Source: Pictodentalium vernedei (Eukaryota; Mollusca; Scaphopoda; Dentaliida; Dentaliidae). From it: a stretch of DNA of 64,000 nt. The position numbers and the translations under genes are program-made. Positions 31,201 through 44,280 of this stretch are shown one piece after another. The stretch lies in assembly GCA_031216915.1 (NCBI GenBank), contig JAUFNR010000011.1, positions 620,001 to 684,000 on the forward strand. Reading direction: 5' to 3'. The notes under the pieces are model-generated. The model had not been told where the DNA came from, did no database searches, and saw only the letters and a list, made by a program, of their open reading frames with translations. The first letter of the stretch is position 1; every line of letters starts with the position of its first letter.

Positions 31201-32100
31201 CTACGGTCAAACGCCTACCCACACACCCTGATCGTCACACTGCCCGGCGAACCAGAGGGAACGTAGAGCATAACGAACAGCGACGCATGAAACAAAAATC
31301 AAATCTTACCAGATTGGCTGATATAGCTAGCAAGCACACAACCGACCCGGTCGTTACAAGACCCACCACGCTATTGTCCACACGATGCGTTCATAGCCTG
31401 ACTAAAGGAACTGTTCTACGCAACCTAAACCGTATACTTAGTATGAAACCAGCGTGACTAGGCCTTGGCGACCCGACCGACATTACCAACCAGCCTACGG
31501 TCAAACGCCTACCCACACACCCTGATGGCCACACTGCCCGGCGAACCAGAAGGAACGTAGAGTGTAACGAACGGCGACGCATTAAACAAAAATCAAATCT
31601 TACCAGATTGGCTGATATAGCTAGCAAGCACACAACCGACCCGGTCGTTACAAGACCCACCACGCTATTGTCCACACGACGTGTACATAGCCTGACTAAA
31701 GGAACTGTTCTACGCAACCTAAACCGTATACTTATAACGAAACCAGCGTGACAAGGCCTTGGCGACCCTACCGACATTACCAACCAGCCTACGGACAAAT
31801 GCCTACCCACACACCCTGATCGCCACACTGCCCGGCGAACCAGAAGGAACGTAGAGCGTAACGAACGGCGACACATTAAACAAAAATCAAATCTTACCAG
31901 ATTGGCTGATATAGCTAGCAAGCACACATCCGACCCGGTCGTTACAAGACCCACCACGCTATTGTCCACACGACGCGTGCATAGCCTGACTGAAGGAACT
32001 GTTCTATGCAAACCTAAACCGTATACTTAGTACGAAACCAGCGTGACTAGGCCTTGGCGACCCTACCGACATTACCAACCAGCCTACGGTCAAACGCCTA
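28286..32100. repeat. HOR unit, 13 monomers (3815 bp)
   Basis: 13 x 294 - 8 + 1 = 3815, with the deletion at 31097 (gttgggctgac form). The same total length recurs at 33866-37680. Its first part (28.2-29.1 kb) shares private variants, such as gcgggactagacc, with 32.9 and 34.7 kb. Confidence 0.85.
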
Positions 32101-33865
32101 CCCACATACCCTGATCGCCACACTGCCCGGTGAACCAGAAGGAACGTAGAGCGTAACAAATGGCGACGCATTAAACAAAAATCAAATCTTACCAGATTGG
32201 CTGATATAGCTAGCAAGCACACAACCGACCCGGTCGTTACAAGACCCACCACGCTATTGTCCACACGACGCGTGCATAGCCTGACTAAAGGAACTGTTCT
32301 ACGCAACCTAAACCGTATACTTAGTACGAAACCAGCATGACTAGGCCTTGGCGACCCTACCGACATTACCAACCAGCCAACGGTCAAACGCCTACCCACA
32401 CACCCTGATCGCCACACTGCCCGACGAACCAGAAGGAACGTAGAGCGTAACGAACGGCGACGCATTAAACAAAAATCAAATCTTACCAGATTGGCTGATA
32501 TAGCTAGCAAGAACACAACCGACCCGGTCGTTACAAAACCCACCACGCTATTGTCCACACGACGCGTGCATAGCCTGACTAAAGGAACTGTTCTACGCAA
32601 CCTAAACCGTACACTTAGTACGAAACCAGCGTGACTAGGCCTTGGCGACCCTACCGACATTACCAACCAGCCTACGGTCAAATGCCTACCCACACACCCT
32701 GATTGCCACACTGCCCGGCGAACCAGAAGGAACGTAGAGCGTAACGAACGGAGACGCATTAAACAAAAATCAAATCTTACCAGATTGGCTGATATAGCTA
32801 GCAAGCACACAACCGACCCGGTCATTACAAGACCCACAACGCTATAGTCCACACGACGCGTGCATAGCCTGACTAAAGGAACTGTTCTACGCAACCTAAA
32901 CCGTATACTTAGTACGAAACCAGCGGGACTAGACCTTGGCGACCCACCCGACATTACCAACTAGCCTACGGTCAAATGTCTAACCACACACCCTGATCGA
33001 CACACTGCCCGGCGAACCAGAAGGAACGTAGAGCGTAACGAACAGCGACGCATTAAACAAAAATCAAATCTTACCAGATTGGCTGATATAGCTAGCAAGC
33101 ACACAACCGACCCGGTCGTTACAAGACCCACCACGCTATGGTCCACACGACACGTGCATAGCCTGACTAAAGGAACTGTTCTATGCAACCTAAACCGCAT
33201 ACTTAGAACGAAATCAGCGTGACTAGGCCTTGGCGACCCTGCCGACATTACCAACCAGCCTACAGTGAAATGCCTACCCACACACCCTGATCGCCACACT
33301 GCCCGGCGAACCAGAAGGAACGTAGAGCGTAACGAACGGCGACGCATTAAACAAAAATCAAATCTTACCAGATTGGCTGATATAGCTAGCAAGCACAAAA
33401 CCGACCCGGTCGTTACAAGACCCACCACGCTATTGTCCACACAACGTGTGCATAGCCTGACTAAAGGAACTGTTCTACGCAACCTAAACCGTATACTTAG
33501 TACGAAACCAGCGTGACTAGGCCTTGGCGACCCTGCCGACATTACCAACCAGCCTACGGACAAATGCCTACCCACACACCCTGATCGCCACACTGCCCGG
33601 CGAACCAGAAGGAACGTAGAGCGTAACGAACGGCGACACATTAAACAAAAATCAAATCTTACCAGATTGGCTGATATAGCTAGCAAGCACACATCCGACC
33701 CGGTCGTTACAAGACCCACCACGCTATTGTCCACACGACGCGTGCATAGCCTGACTGAAGGAACTGTTCTATGCAAACCTAAACCGTATACTTAGTACGA
33801 AACCAGCGTGACTAGGCCTTGGCGACCCTACCGACATTACCAACCAGCCTACGGTCAAACGCCTA
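32101..33865. repeat. HOR unit, 6 monomers (1765 bp), recent tandem duplication
   Basis: 6 x 294 + 1 = 1765. Sequence from about 32.0 to 33.5 kb is repeated almost unchanged 1765 bp downstream, including rare variants such as tagaacgaaatcagcg and the cacaaaaccgac form. This is the shortest HOR in the window and looks like a recent unequal exchange that removed monomers. Confidence 0.83.
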
Positions 33866-36800
33866 CCCACATACCCTGATCGCCACACTGCCCGGTGAAC
33901 CAGAAGGAACGTAGAGCGTAACAAATGGCAACGCATTAAACAAAAATCAAATCTTACCAGATTGGCTGATATAGCTAGCAAGCACACAACCGACCCGGTC
34001 GTTACAAGACCCACCACGCTATTGTCCACACGACGCGTGCATAGCCTGACTAAAGGAACTGTTCTACGCAACCTAAACCGTATACTTAGTACGAAACCAG
34101 CATGACTAGGCCTTGGCGACCCTACCGACATTACCAACCAGCCAACGGTCAAACGCCTACCCACACACCCTGATCGCCACACTGCCCGACGAACCAGAAG
34201 GAACGTAGAGCGTAACGAACGGCGACGCATTAAACAAAAATCAAATCTTACCAGATTGGCTGATATAGCTAGCAAGAACACAACCGACCCGGTCGTTACA
34301 AAACCCACCACGCTATTGTCCACACGACGCGTGCATAGCCTGACTAAAGGAACTGTTCTACGCAACCTAAACCGTACACTTAGTACGAAACCAGCGTGAC
34401 TAGGCCTTGGCGACCCTACCGACATTACCAACCAGCCTACGGTCAAATGCCTACCCACACACCCTGATTGCCACACTGCCCGGCGAACCAGAAGGAACGT
34501 AGAGCGTAACGAACGGAGACGCATTAAACAAAAATCAAATCTTACCAGATTGGCTGATATAGCTAGCAAGCACACAACCGACCCGGTCATTACAAGACCC
34601 ACAACGCTATAGTCCACACGACGCGTGCATAGCCTGACTAAAGGAACTGTTCTACGCAACCTAAACCGTATACTTAGTACGAAACCAGCGGGACTAGACC
34701 TTGGCGACCCACCCGACATTACCAACTAGCCTACGGTCAAATGTCTAACCACACACCCTGATCGACACACTGCCCGGCGAACCAGAAGGAACGTAGAGCG
34801 TAACGAACAGCGACGCATTAAACAAAAATCAAATCTTACCAGATTGGCTGATATAGCTAGCAAGCACACAACCGACCCGGTCGTTACAAGACCCACCACG
34901 CTATGGTCCACACGACACGTGCATAGCCTGACTAAAGGAACTGTTCTATGCAACCTAAACCGCATACTTAGAACGAAATCAGCGTGACTAGGCCTTGGCG
35001 ACCCTGCCGACATTACCAACCAGCCTACAGTGAAATGCCTACCCACACACCCTGATCGCCACACTGCCCGGCGAACCAGAAGGAACGTAGAGCGTAACGA
35101 ACGGCGACGCATTAAACAAAAATCAAATCTTACCAGATTGGCTGATATAGCTAGCAAGCACAAAACCGACCCGGTCGTTACAAGACCCACCACGCTATTG
35201 TCCACACAACGTGTGCATAGCCTGACTAAAGGAACTGTTCTACGCAACCTAAACCGTATACTTAGTACGAAACCAGCGTGACTAGGCCTTGGCGACCCTA
35301 CCGACATTACCAACCAGCCTACGATCAAACGCCTACCCACACACCCTGATGGCCACACTGCCCGGCGAACCAGAAGGAACGTAGAGCATAACGAACGGCG
35401 ACGCATTAAACAAAAATCAAATCTTACCAGATTGTCTGATATAGCTAGCAAGCACACAACCGACCCGGTCGTTACAAGACCCAACACGCTATTGTCCACA
35501 CGACGGGTGCATAGCCTGACTAAAGGAACTGTTCTGTGCAACCTAAACCGTATACTTAGTACGAAACCAGCGTGACTACGCCTTGGCGACCCTACCGACA
35601 TTACCAACCAGCCTACGGTCAAACGCCTACGCACACATCCTGATCGCCACACTGCCCGGCGAACCAGAAGGAACGTAGAGCGTAACGAACGGCGACGCAT
35701 TAAACAAAAATCAAATCATACCAAATTGGCTGATATAGCTAGCAAGCACACAACCGACCCGGTCGTTACAAGACCCACCACGCTATTGTCCACACGATGC
35801 GTGCATAGCCTGACTAAAGGAACTGTTCTACGCAACCTAAACCGTATACTTAGTATGAAACCAGCGTGACTAGGCCTTGGCGACCCTACCGACATTACCA
35901 ACCAGCCTACGGTCAAATGCCTACCCACACACCCTGATCGCCACACTGCCCGGCGAACCAGAAGTAACGTAGAGCGTAACGAACAGCGACGCATTAAACA
36001 AAAATCAAATCTTACCAGATTGGCTGATATAGCTAGCAAGCACACAACCGACATGGTCGTTACAAGACCCACCACGCTATTGTCCACACGACGCGTACAT
36101 AGCCTGACTAAAGGAACTGTTCTACGCAACCTAAACCGTATACTTAGTATGAAACCAGCGTGACTAGGCCTTGGCGACCCTACCGACATTACCAACCAAC
36201 CTACGGTCAAACGCCTACCCACACACCCTGATCGCCACACTGCCCGGCGAACCAGAAGGAACGTAGAGCGTAACGAACGGCGACGCATTAAACAAAAATC
36301 AAATCTTACCAGATTGGCTGATATAGCTAGCAAGCACACAACCGATCCGGTCGTTACAAGACCCACCACGCTATTGTCCACACGACGCGTGCATAGCCTG
36401 ACTAAAGGAACTGTTCTACGCAACCTAAACCGTATACTTAGTACGAAACCAGCATGACTACGCCTTGGCGACCCTACCGACATTACCAACCAGCCTACGG
36501 TCAAACGCCTACCCACACACCCTGATGGCCACACTGCCCGGCGAACCAGAAGGAACGTAGAGTGTAACGAACGGCGACGCATTAAACAAAAATCAAATCT
36601 TACCAGATTGGCTGATATAGCTAGCAAGCACACAACCGATCCGGTCGTTACAAGACCCAACACGTTATTGTCCACACGTTGGGCTGACTAAAGGAACTGT
36701 TCTACGCAACCTAAACCGTATACTTAGTACGAAACCAGCGTGACTAGGCCTTGGCGACCCTACCGACATTACCAACCAGCCTACGGTCAAACGCCTACCC

Positions 36801-37680
36801 ACACACCCTGATCGTCACACTGCCCGGCGAACCAGAGGGAACGTAGAGCATAACGAACAGCGACGCATGAAACAAAAATCAAATCTTACCAGATTGGCTG
36901 ATATAGCTAGCAAGCACACAACCGACCCGGTCGTTACAAGACCCACCACGCTATTGTCCACACGATGCGTTCATAGCCTGACTAAAGGAACTGTTCTACG
37001 CAACCTAAACCGTATACTTAGTACGAAACCAGCGTGACTAGGCCTTGGCGACCCTACCGACATTACCAACCAGCCTACGGTCAAATGCCTACCAACACAC
37101 CCTGATCGCCACACTGCCCTGCGAACCAGAAGGAAAGTAGAGCGTAACGAACGGCGACGCATTAAACAAAAATCAAATCTTACCAGATTGCCTGATATAG
37201 CTAGCAAGCACACAACCGACCCGGTCGTTACAAGACCCACCATGCTATTGTCCACACGACGCGTACATAGCCTGACTAAAGGAACTGTTCTACGCAACCT
37301 AAACCGTATACTTATAACGAAACCAGCGAGACTAGGCCTTGGCGACCCTACCGACATTACCAACCAGCCTACGGTCAAATGCCTACCCACACACCCTGAT
37401 CGCCACACTGCCCGGCGAACCAGAAGGAACGTAGAGCGTAACGAACGGCGACACATTAAACAAAAATCAAATCTTACCAGATTGGCTGATATAGCTAGCA
37501 AGCACACATCCGACCCGGTCGTTACAAGACCCACCACGCTATGGTCCACACGACGCGTGCATAGCCTGACTGAAGGAACTGTTCTATGCAAACCTAAACC
37601 GTATACTTAGTACGAAACCAGCGTGACTAGGCCTTGGCGACCCTACCGACATTACCAACCAGCCTACGGTCAAAAGCCTA
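33866..37680. repeat. HOR unit, 13 monomers (3815 bp)
   Basis: Same length and monomer order as the unit at 28286, with the gttgggctgac deletion at 36677 and an empty MITE target (TTAA 37162-37165). Its right part matches the segment ending near 20.3 kb, so this block recombined with that lineage. Confidence 0.83.
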
Positions 37681-40600
37681 CCCACATACCCTGATCGCCA
37701 CACTGCCCGGTGAACCAGAAGGAACGTAGAGCGTAACAAATGGCGACGCATTAAACAAAAATCAAATCTTACCAGATTGGCTGATACAGCTAGCAGGCAC
37801 ACAATCGACCCGGTCGTTACAAGACCCACCACGCTATTGTCCACACGACGCGTGCATAGCCTGACTAAAGGAACTGTTCTACGCAACCTAAACCGTATAC
37901 TTAGTACGAAACCAGCGTGACTAGGCCTTGGCGACCCTACCGACATTACCAACCAGCCTATGGTCAAACGCCTACCCACACACCCTGATCGCCACACTGC
38001 CCGGCGAACCAGAAGGAACGTAGAGCGTAACGAACGGCGACGCATTAAACAAAAATCAAATCTTACCAGATTGGCTGATACAGCTAGCAAGCACACAACC
38101 GACCCGGTGGTTACAAGACACACCACGCTATTGTCCACACGACGCGTGTATAGCCTGACTAAAGGAACTGTTCTACGCAACCTAAACCGTATACTTAGTA
38201 CGAAACAAGCGTGACTAGGCCTTGGCGACCCTACCAACATTACCAACCAGCCTACGGTCAAACGCCTACCCACACACCCTGATCGCCACACTGCCCGGCG
38301 AACCAGAAGGAACGTAGAGCGTAACGAACGGCGACGCATTAAACAAAAATCAAATCTTACCAGATTGGCTGATATAGCTAGTAAGCACACAACCGACCCG
38401 GTCGTTACAAGACCCACAACGCTATAGTCCACACGACGCGTGCATAGCCTGAGTAAAGGAACTGTTCTACGCAACCTAAACCGTATACTTAGTACGAAAC
38501 CAGCGTGACTAGACCTTGGCGACCCAACCGACATTACCAACTAGCCTACGGTCAAATGCCTACCCACACACCCTGATCGACACACTGCCCGGCGAACCAG
38601 AAGGAACGTAGAGCGTAACGAACAGCGACGCATTAAACAAAAATCAAATCTTACCAGATTGGCTGATATAGCTAGCAAGCACACAATCGACCCGGTCGTT
38701 ACAAGACCCACCACGCTATGGTCCACACGACGCGTGCATAGCCTGACTAAAGGAACTGTTCTATGCAACCTAAACCGCATACTTAGTACGAAACCAGCGT
38801 GACTAGGCCTTGGCGACCCTGCCGACATTACCAACCAGCCTACAGTCAAATGCCTACCCACACACCCTGATCGCCACACTGCCCGGCGAACCAGAAGGAA
38901 CGTAGAGCGTAACGAACGGCGACGCATTAAACAAAAATCAAATCTTACCAGATTGGCTGATATAGCTAGCAAGCACACAACCGACCCGGTCGTTACAAGA
39001 CCCACCACGCTATTGTCCACACGACGTGTGCATAGCCTGACTAAAGGAACTGTTCTACGCAACCTAAACCGTATACTTAGTACGAAACCAGCGTGACTAG
39101 GCCTTGGCGACCCTACCGACATTACCAACCAGCCTACGATCAAACGCCTACCCACACACCCTGATGGCCACACTGCCCGGCGAACCAGAAGGAACGTAGA
39201 GCATAACGAACGGCGACACATTAAACAAAAATCAAATCTTTCCAGATTGCCTGATATAGCTAGCAAGCACACAACCGACCCGGTCGTTACAAGACCCAAC
39301 ACGCTATTGTCCACACGACGGGTGCATAGCCTGACTAAAGGAACTGTTCTATGCAACCTAAACCGTACACTTAGTACGAAACCAGCGTGACTACGCCTTG
39401 GCGACCCTACCAACATTACCAACCAGCCTACGGTCAAACGCCTACGCACACACCCTGATCGCCACACTGCCCGGCGAACCAGAAGGAACGTAGAGCGTAA
39501 CGAACGGCGACGCATTAAACAAAAATCAAATCATACCAGATTGGCTGATATAGCTAGCAAGCACACAACCGACCCGGTCGTTACAAGACCCACCACGCTA
39601 TTGTCCACACGATGCGTGCATAGCCTGACTAAAGAAACTGTTCTACGCAACCTAAACCGTATACTTAGTATGAAACCAGCGTGACTAGGCCTTGGCGACC
39701 CTACCGACATTACCAACCAGCCTACGGTCAAATGCCTACCCACACACCCTGATCGCCACACTGCCCGGCGAACCAGAAGTAACGTAGAGCGTAACGAACA
39801 GCGACGCATTAAACAAAAATCAAATCTTACCAGATTGGCTGATATAGCTAGCAAGCACACAACCGACATGGTCGTTACAAGACCCACCACGCTATTGTCC
39901 ACACGACGCGTACATAGCCTGACTAAAGGAACTGTTCTACGCAACCTAAACCGTATACTTAGTATGAAACCAGCATGACTAGGCCTTGGCGACCCTACCG
40001 ACATTACCAACCAGCCTACGGTCAAACGCCTACCCACACACCCTGATCGCCACACTGCCCGGCGAACCAGAAGGAACGTAGAGCGTAACGAACGGCGACG
40101 CATTAAACAAAAATCAAATCTTACCAGATTGGCTGATATAGCTAGCAAGCACACAACCGACCCGGTCGTTACAAGACCCACCACGCTATTGTCCACACGA
40201 CACGTGCATAGCCTGACTAAAGGAACTGTTCTACGCAACCTAAACCGTATACTTAGTACGAAACCAGCGTGACTACGCCTTGGCGACCCTACCGACATTA
40301 CCAACCAGCCTACGGTCAAACGCCTACCCACACACCCTGATGGCCACACTGCCCGGCGAACCAGAAGGAACGTAGAGTGTAACGAACGGCGACGCATTAA
40401 ACAAAAATCAAATCTTACCAGATTGGCTGATATAGCTAGCAAGCACACAACCGACCCGGTCGTTACAAGACCCAACACGTTATTGTCCACACGATGGGCT
40501 GACTAAAGGAACTGTTCTACGCAACCTAAACCGTATACTTAGTACGAAACCAGCGTGACTAGGCCTTGGCGACCCTACCGACATTACCAACCAGCCTACG

Positions 40601-41741
40601 GTCAAACGCCTACCCACACACCCTGATCGTCACACTGCCCGGCGAACCAGAGGGAACGTAGAGCGTAACGAACAGCGACGCATGAAACAAAAATCAAATC
40701 TTACCAGATTGCCTGATATAGCTAGCAAGCACACAACCGACCCGGTCGTAACAAGACCCACCACGCTATTGTCCACACGATGCGTTCATAGCCTGACTAA
40801 AGGAACTGTTCTACGCAACCTAAACCGTATAGTTAGTACGAAACCAGCGTGACTAGGCCTTGGCGACCCTACCGACATTACCAACCAGCCTACGGTCAAA
40901 TGCCTACCAACACACCCTGATCGCCACACTGCCCGGCGAACCAGAAGGAAAGTAGAGCGTAACGAACGGCGACGCATTAACCCTTTACCCAACGAATCGC
41001 CCTCATCCGCCCGCGTAATATGCAAATTGAGCAGTTGAAAAAATATTATTTTTAAAAAAATTTCAACAAAACCATATCATGTGACCCCTCGTTGGAACGA
41101 GCTCGTCGAGCTCGTTCCAACGAAGGGTCACATGATATGGTTTGGTTGAATTTTTTTTGAAAAATTTATAAAAATGATATTTAAAATAAGAAATTTTGAT
41201 ATTGTCTCCGTTGGGTAAAGGGTTAAACAAAAATCAAATCTTACCAGATTGGCTGATATAGCTAGCAAGCACACAACCGACCCGGTCGTTACAAGACCCA
41301 CCACGCTATTGTCCACACGACGCGTACATAGCCTGACTAAAGGAACTGTTCTACGCAACCTAAACTGTATACTTATAACGAAACCAGCGTGACTAGGCCT
41401 TGGCGACCCTACCGACATTACCAACCAGCCTACGGTCAAATGCCTACCCACACACCCTGATCGCCACACTGCCCGGCGAACCAGAAGGAACGTAGAGCGT
41501 AACGAACGGCGACACATTAAACAAAAATCAAATCTTACCAGATTGGCTGATATAGCTAGCAAGCACACATCCGACCCGGTCGTTACAAGACCCACCACGC
41601 TATTGTCCACACGACGCGTGCATAGCCTGACTGAAGGAACTGTTCTATGCAAACCTAAACCGTATACTTAGTACGAAACCAGCGTGACTAGGCCTTGGCG
41701 ACCCTACCGACATTACCAACCAGCCTACGGTCAAAAGCCTA
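37681..41741. repeat. HOR unit, 13 monomers plus MITE (4061 bp)
   Basis: 3822 + 246 - 8 + 1 = 4061. The deletion lies at 40493 and the MITE at 40981. The first part resembles 20.4-22.9 kb and the second part 23.4-25.3 kb. Confidence 0.83.
40981..41222. mobile_element. piggyBac-like MITE, copy 4 (242 bp)
   Basis: Flanked by TTAA at 40977-40980 and 41223-41226, with perfect 14-bp terminal repeats as in copy 3. One base of the palindrome differs (A at 41124 in cgaagggtca). Same monomer type and same site as the others. Confidence 0.9.
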
Positions 41742-42411
41742 CCCACATACCCTGATCGCCACACTGCCCGGTGAACCAGAAGGAACGTAGAGCGTAACAA
41801 ATGGCGACGCATTAAACAAAAATCAAATCTTACCAGATTGACTGATATAGCTAGCAAGCACACAACCGACCCGGTCGTTACAAGACCCACCACGCTATTG
41901 TCCACACGACGCGTGTATAGCCTGACTAAAGGAACTGTTCTACGCAACCTAAACCGTATACTTAGTAAGAAACCAGCATGACTAGGCCTTGGCGACCCTA
42001 CCGACATTACCAACCAGCCAACGGTCAAACGCCTACCCACACACCCTGATCGCCACAATGCCCGACGAACCAGAAGGAACGTAGAGCGTAACGAACGACG
42101 ACGCATTAAACAAAAATCAAATCTTACCAGATTGGCTGATATAGCTAGCAAGAACACAACCGACCCGGTCGTTACAAAACCCACCACGCTATTGTCCACA
42201 CGACGCGTGCATAGCCTGACTAAAGGAACTGTTCTACGCAACCTAAACCGTACACTTAGTACGAAACCAGCGTGACTAGGCCTTGGCGACCCTACCGACA
42301 TTACCAACCAGCCTACGGTCAAATGCCTACCCACACACCCTGATTGCCACACTGCCCGGCGAACCAGAAGGAACGTAGAGCGTAACGAACGGCAACGCAT
42401 TAAACAACAAG

Positions 42412-42442
42412 AGGCCCCACGTGGCCTTAATCGCTCACCTGA
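42412..42442 (+). repeat. left terminal stem-loop and subterminal inverted repeat
   Basis: aggcc and ggcct form a short stem (42412-42416 with 42423-42427) around ccacgt. The 10-bp gctcacctga at 42433-42442 follows and is perfectly complementary to tcaggtgagc at 50179-50188. Such paired subterminal repeats are typical of Helentron-like ends. Confidence 0.7.
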
Positions 42443-42787
42443 CAAAGTGACTCTAAGAAGTATTTTAGGTCACCTTCACCATGTCATGCCTCATCAACAT
42501 TAACTGGTTGAGTGATAGATTTTGTTTGAAGTTCAACATTTGTTACCTAAAATTAGTTTTATTTAAAATCGTTGGTGTGTGGCCAATCTCCAATGATTTT
42601 TAATAAAGCAAATTTATCTCTGCAGACAAACTGGTTTAGCATGAAGCACAAACAAGGAATGTGAAGAGATAGCCTTGGACATCTCTCCCCAACTGTGGAT
42701 ATCTTCCATGTGCTACATGTATATATTTGCATGCAAGAAAACAAAAATTTTCACAAATTTTCCAAAATATTTGTTTTTTTTATCATC
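42443..42787. other. left unique region of the large element
   Basis: AT-rich, apparently single-copy in this window. Short open frames of about 60 codons on both strands show no recognisable domain and overlap each other, so none is called. No RNA gene is seen. Confidence 0.6.
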
Positions 42788-43038
42788 ATTGAACAAGCTC
42801 AAACAGCTTATTCCAATAGGGGTATGGGAAGATCAGGTATATTTTTGAGACAGAAATGTGAATATATAAATAATGGTGTTTTTTTGTGAATGATGCTGGA
42901 GAATTTTGCGTAAAGATATGGTAAATGGTTTGTTCTAGATACAGAATGATGCAAAAGTATTTAAATTTGATTAGGCAAGTTGTTCCTATAATGCATTTAA
43001 AAATTGAAGTAACTGTTTTTTTGCTGACAAACTTTTAG

Positions 43039-43093
<55 letters not shown>

Positions 43094-43760
43094 GGGGGGG
43101 GGGGGGGTAAGAGTGTTCTTGCAAACAAAATTCCTGAATAAATGGAAAATTTTATTTTTTGTGTGAAAGACATAGTGCGTGAATGTTGATTGGAACAAGC
43201 TTAGAGAGCTCATTTTAATGTGAAGTCATAAAGCTGTGTTTTACGTACGAAATTCTGGAATAACAAAAAAAATTGTTTTTTTGACTCAAAAAGCATGGTG
43301 TGCGACCTCTCATTGGAATGAGCTCAAAAAGCTCATCCCAATGGGGTATTTACAAGCGATAAGTACATGTATGTTTAAGAGACAAAAATTAAAATTTGAA
43401 TAGCGATTTTTGCGAAGAATGCTGACAAGTTTTGGCAGTTATGCTGGTAAAAAGGTAAGATATGGAAAGTGGTTGTTTTTTAGAGGCGACATTTAATTAA
43501 GGGGAATTAACCCTTGATTACTGAGGTAACTTCTAAAAGTACTGAAATTTCATGAAACAATGTGAATAACAGACAACAGTTGCCTAAAAATTTCATGCAT
43601 AACTAAAATTTTTATTCCTTTGTCTCGAAAACATGGCATATGACCTTTGTTGGAATGAGCTGAATGCGTGTGTTCCAATGAGGGGTCATAAAATTTGAAC
43701 GGAGATTTGTGTGAATAATGCATTAGTACTGCTAGATTTGGGTAAACGGTTCACCCTGGA
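42788..43760. repeat. degenerate tandem palindromic units
   Basis: Four imperfect palindromes of one family lie near 42788-42825, 43188-43230, 43301-43347 and 43637-43692. The clearest is cattggaatgagctc followed after aaaa by its imperfect complement; the last is bordered by tgacc and ggggtca. At least three are followed by similar downstream sequence (gtgaataatgc-like, then gtaaatggtt-like), so these are diverged tandem units. The palindrome core resembles the MITE centre (cgttggaacgagctcg). Confidence 0.65.
43041..43107. repeat. (GT)n tract followed by G15
   Basis: A nearly perfect (GT)n run with one TT interruption at 43077-43078 ends in an uninterrupted run of 15 G (43093-43107). It creates a spurious frame of Pro/His/Thr repeats on the minus strand. 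Length is likely polymorphic and prone to assembly error. Confidence 0.97.
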
Positions 43761-44280
43761 TACCACCCCTTCTATAGTAGATCTTTTCTGCAAATTTTGT
43801 CTAAGATTCTATCAACTTTACAAATAAATACGTTCATGAATCACAATCAGATCCACCCCACAATGTTGCATACCAAATATCAAAAGATTCTACCTGCTGG
43901 ATCTGGAGAAGAAGATTTTTTAAGAAATATGCCTGAAATGCACTAAGTTAAAAATTGGGCTCCTATATGGAGCTCAAATATAAACCCAGGGGGCCGATTT
44001 GAACAAACTTGAATCAGATCCACCCCACAATGTTGCTTACCAAATATGAAAAGATTCTGAAGCTGGATCTGGAGAAGAAGATTTTTTAAGAAATTTGCCT
44101 GAAATGCACTAAGTTCGAATTCGAGCTTCTATAGTGAGCCCAAATATGAAACTAGGAAGCCGATTTGAACAAACTTGAATCAGATCCACCCCACAATGTT
44201 GCATACCAAATATGAAAAGATTCTGCCTGCTGGATCTGGAGAAGAAGATTTTTTAATAAATTTGCCCGAAATGCACTAAG

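Larger units (their letters stand above)
1..42407. repeat. 294-bp satellite array, left block (HOR-organised)
   Basis: Direct reading shows head-to-tail copies of a 294-bp monomer; for example the string ggcgaaccagaagg recurs at 1, 295, 589 and 883. After subtracting four 246-bp MITE insertions the block holds about 141 monomers. A hand-made consensus has about 96 C, 58 G, 93 A and 47 T (52% GC, strongly skewed between strands) and about 24 CpG. Monomers differ by scattered substitutions, a recurrent 8-bp deletion and a recurrent 1-bp insertion. The array begins before the window. It has no gene features: the open frames repeat every 98 codons and are broken by the amplified indels. It is a satellite; a centromeric or heterochromatic role is possible but not shown. 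Confidence 0.97.

Noticed and set aside
1-42407. Dozens of long minus-strand open frames (79-870 codons) as a giant repeat protein family
   Set aside because: They are the same 98-codon satellite unit read again and again; they end at amplified frameshifts, start at arbitrary Met codons, run through MITE junctions and resemble no known protein.
42986-43213. 75-codon frame with Pro and His/Thr runs
   Set aside because: It is the translation of the (GT)n(G)n microsatellite.
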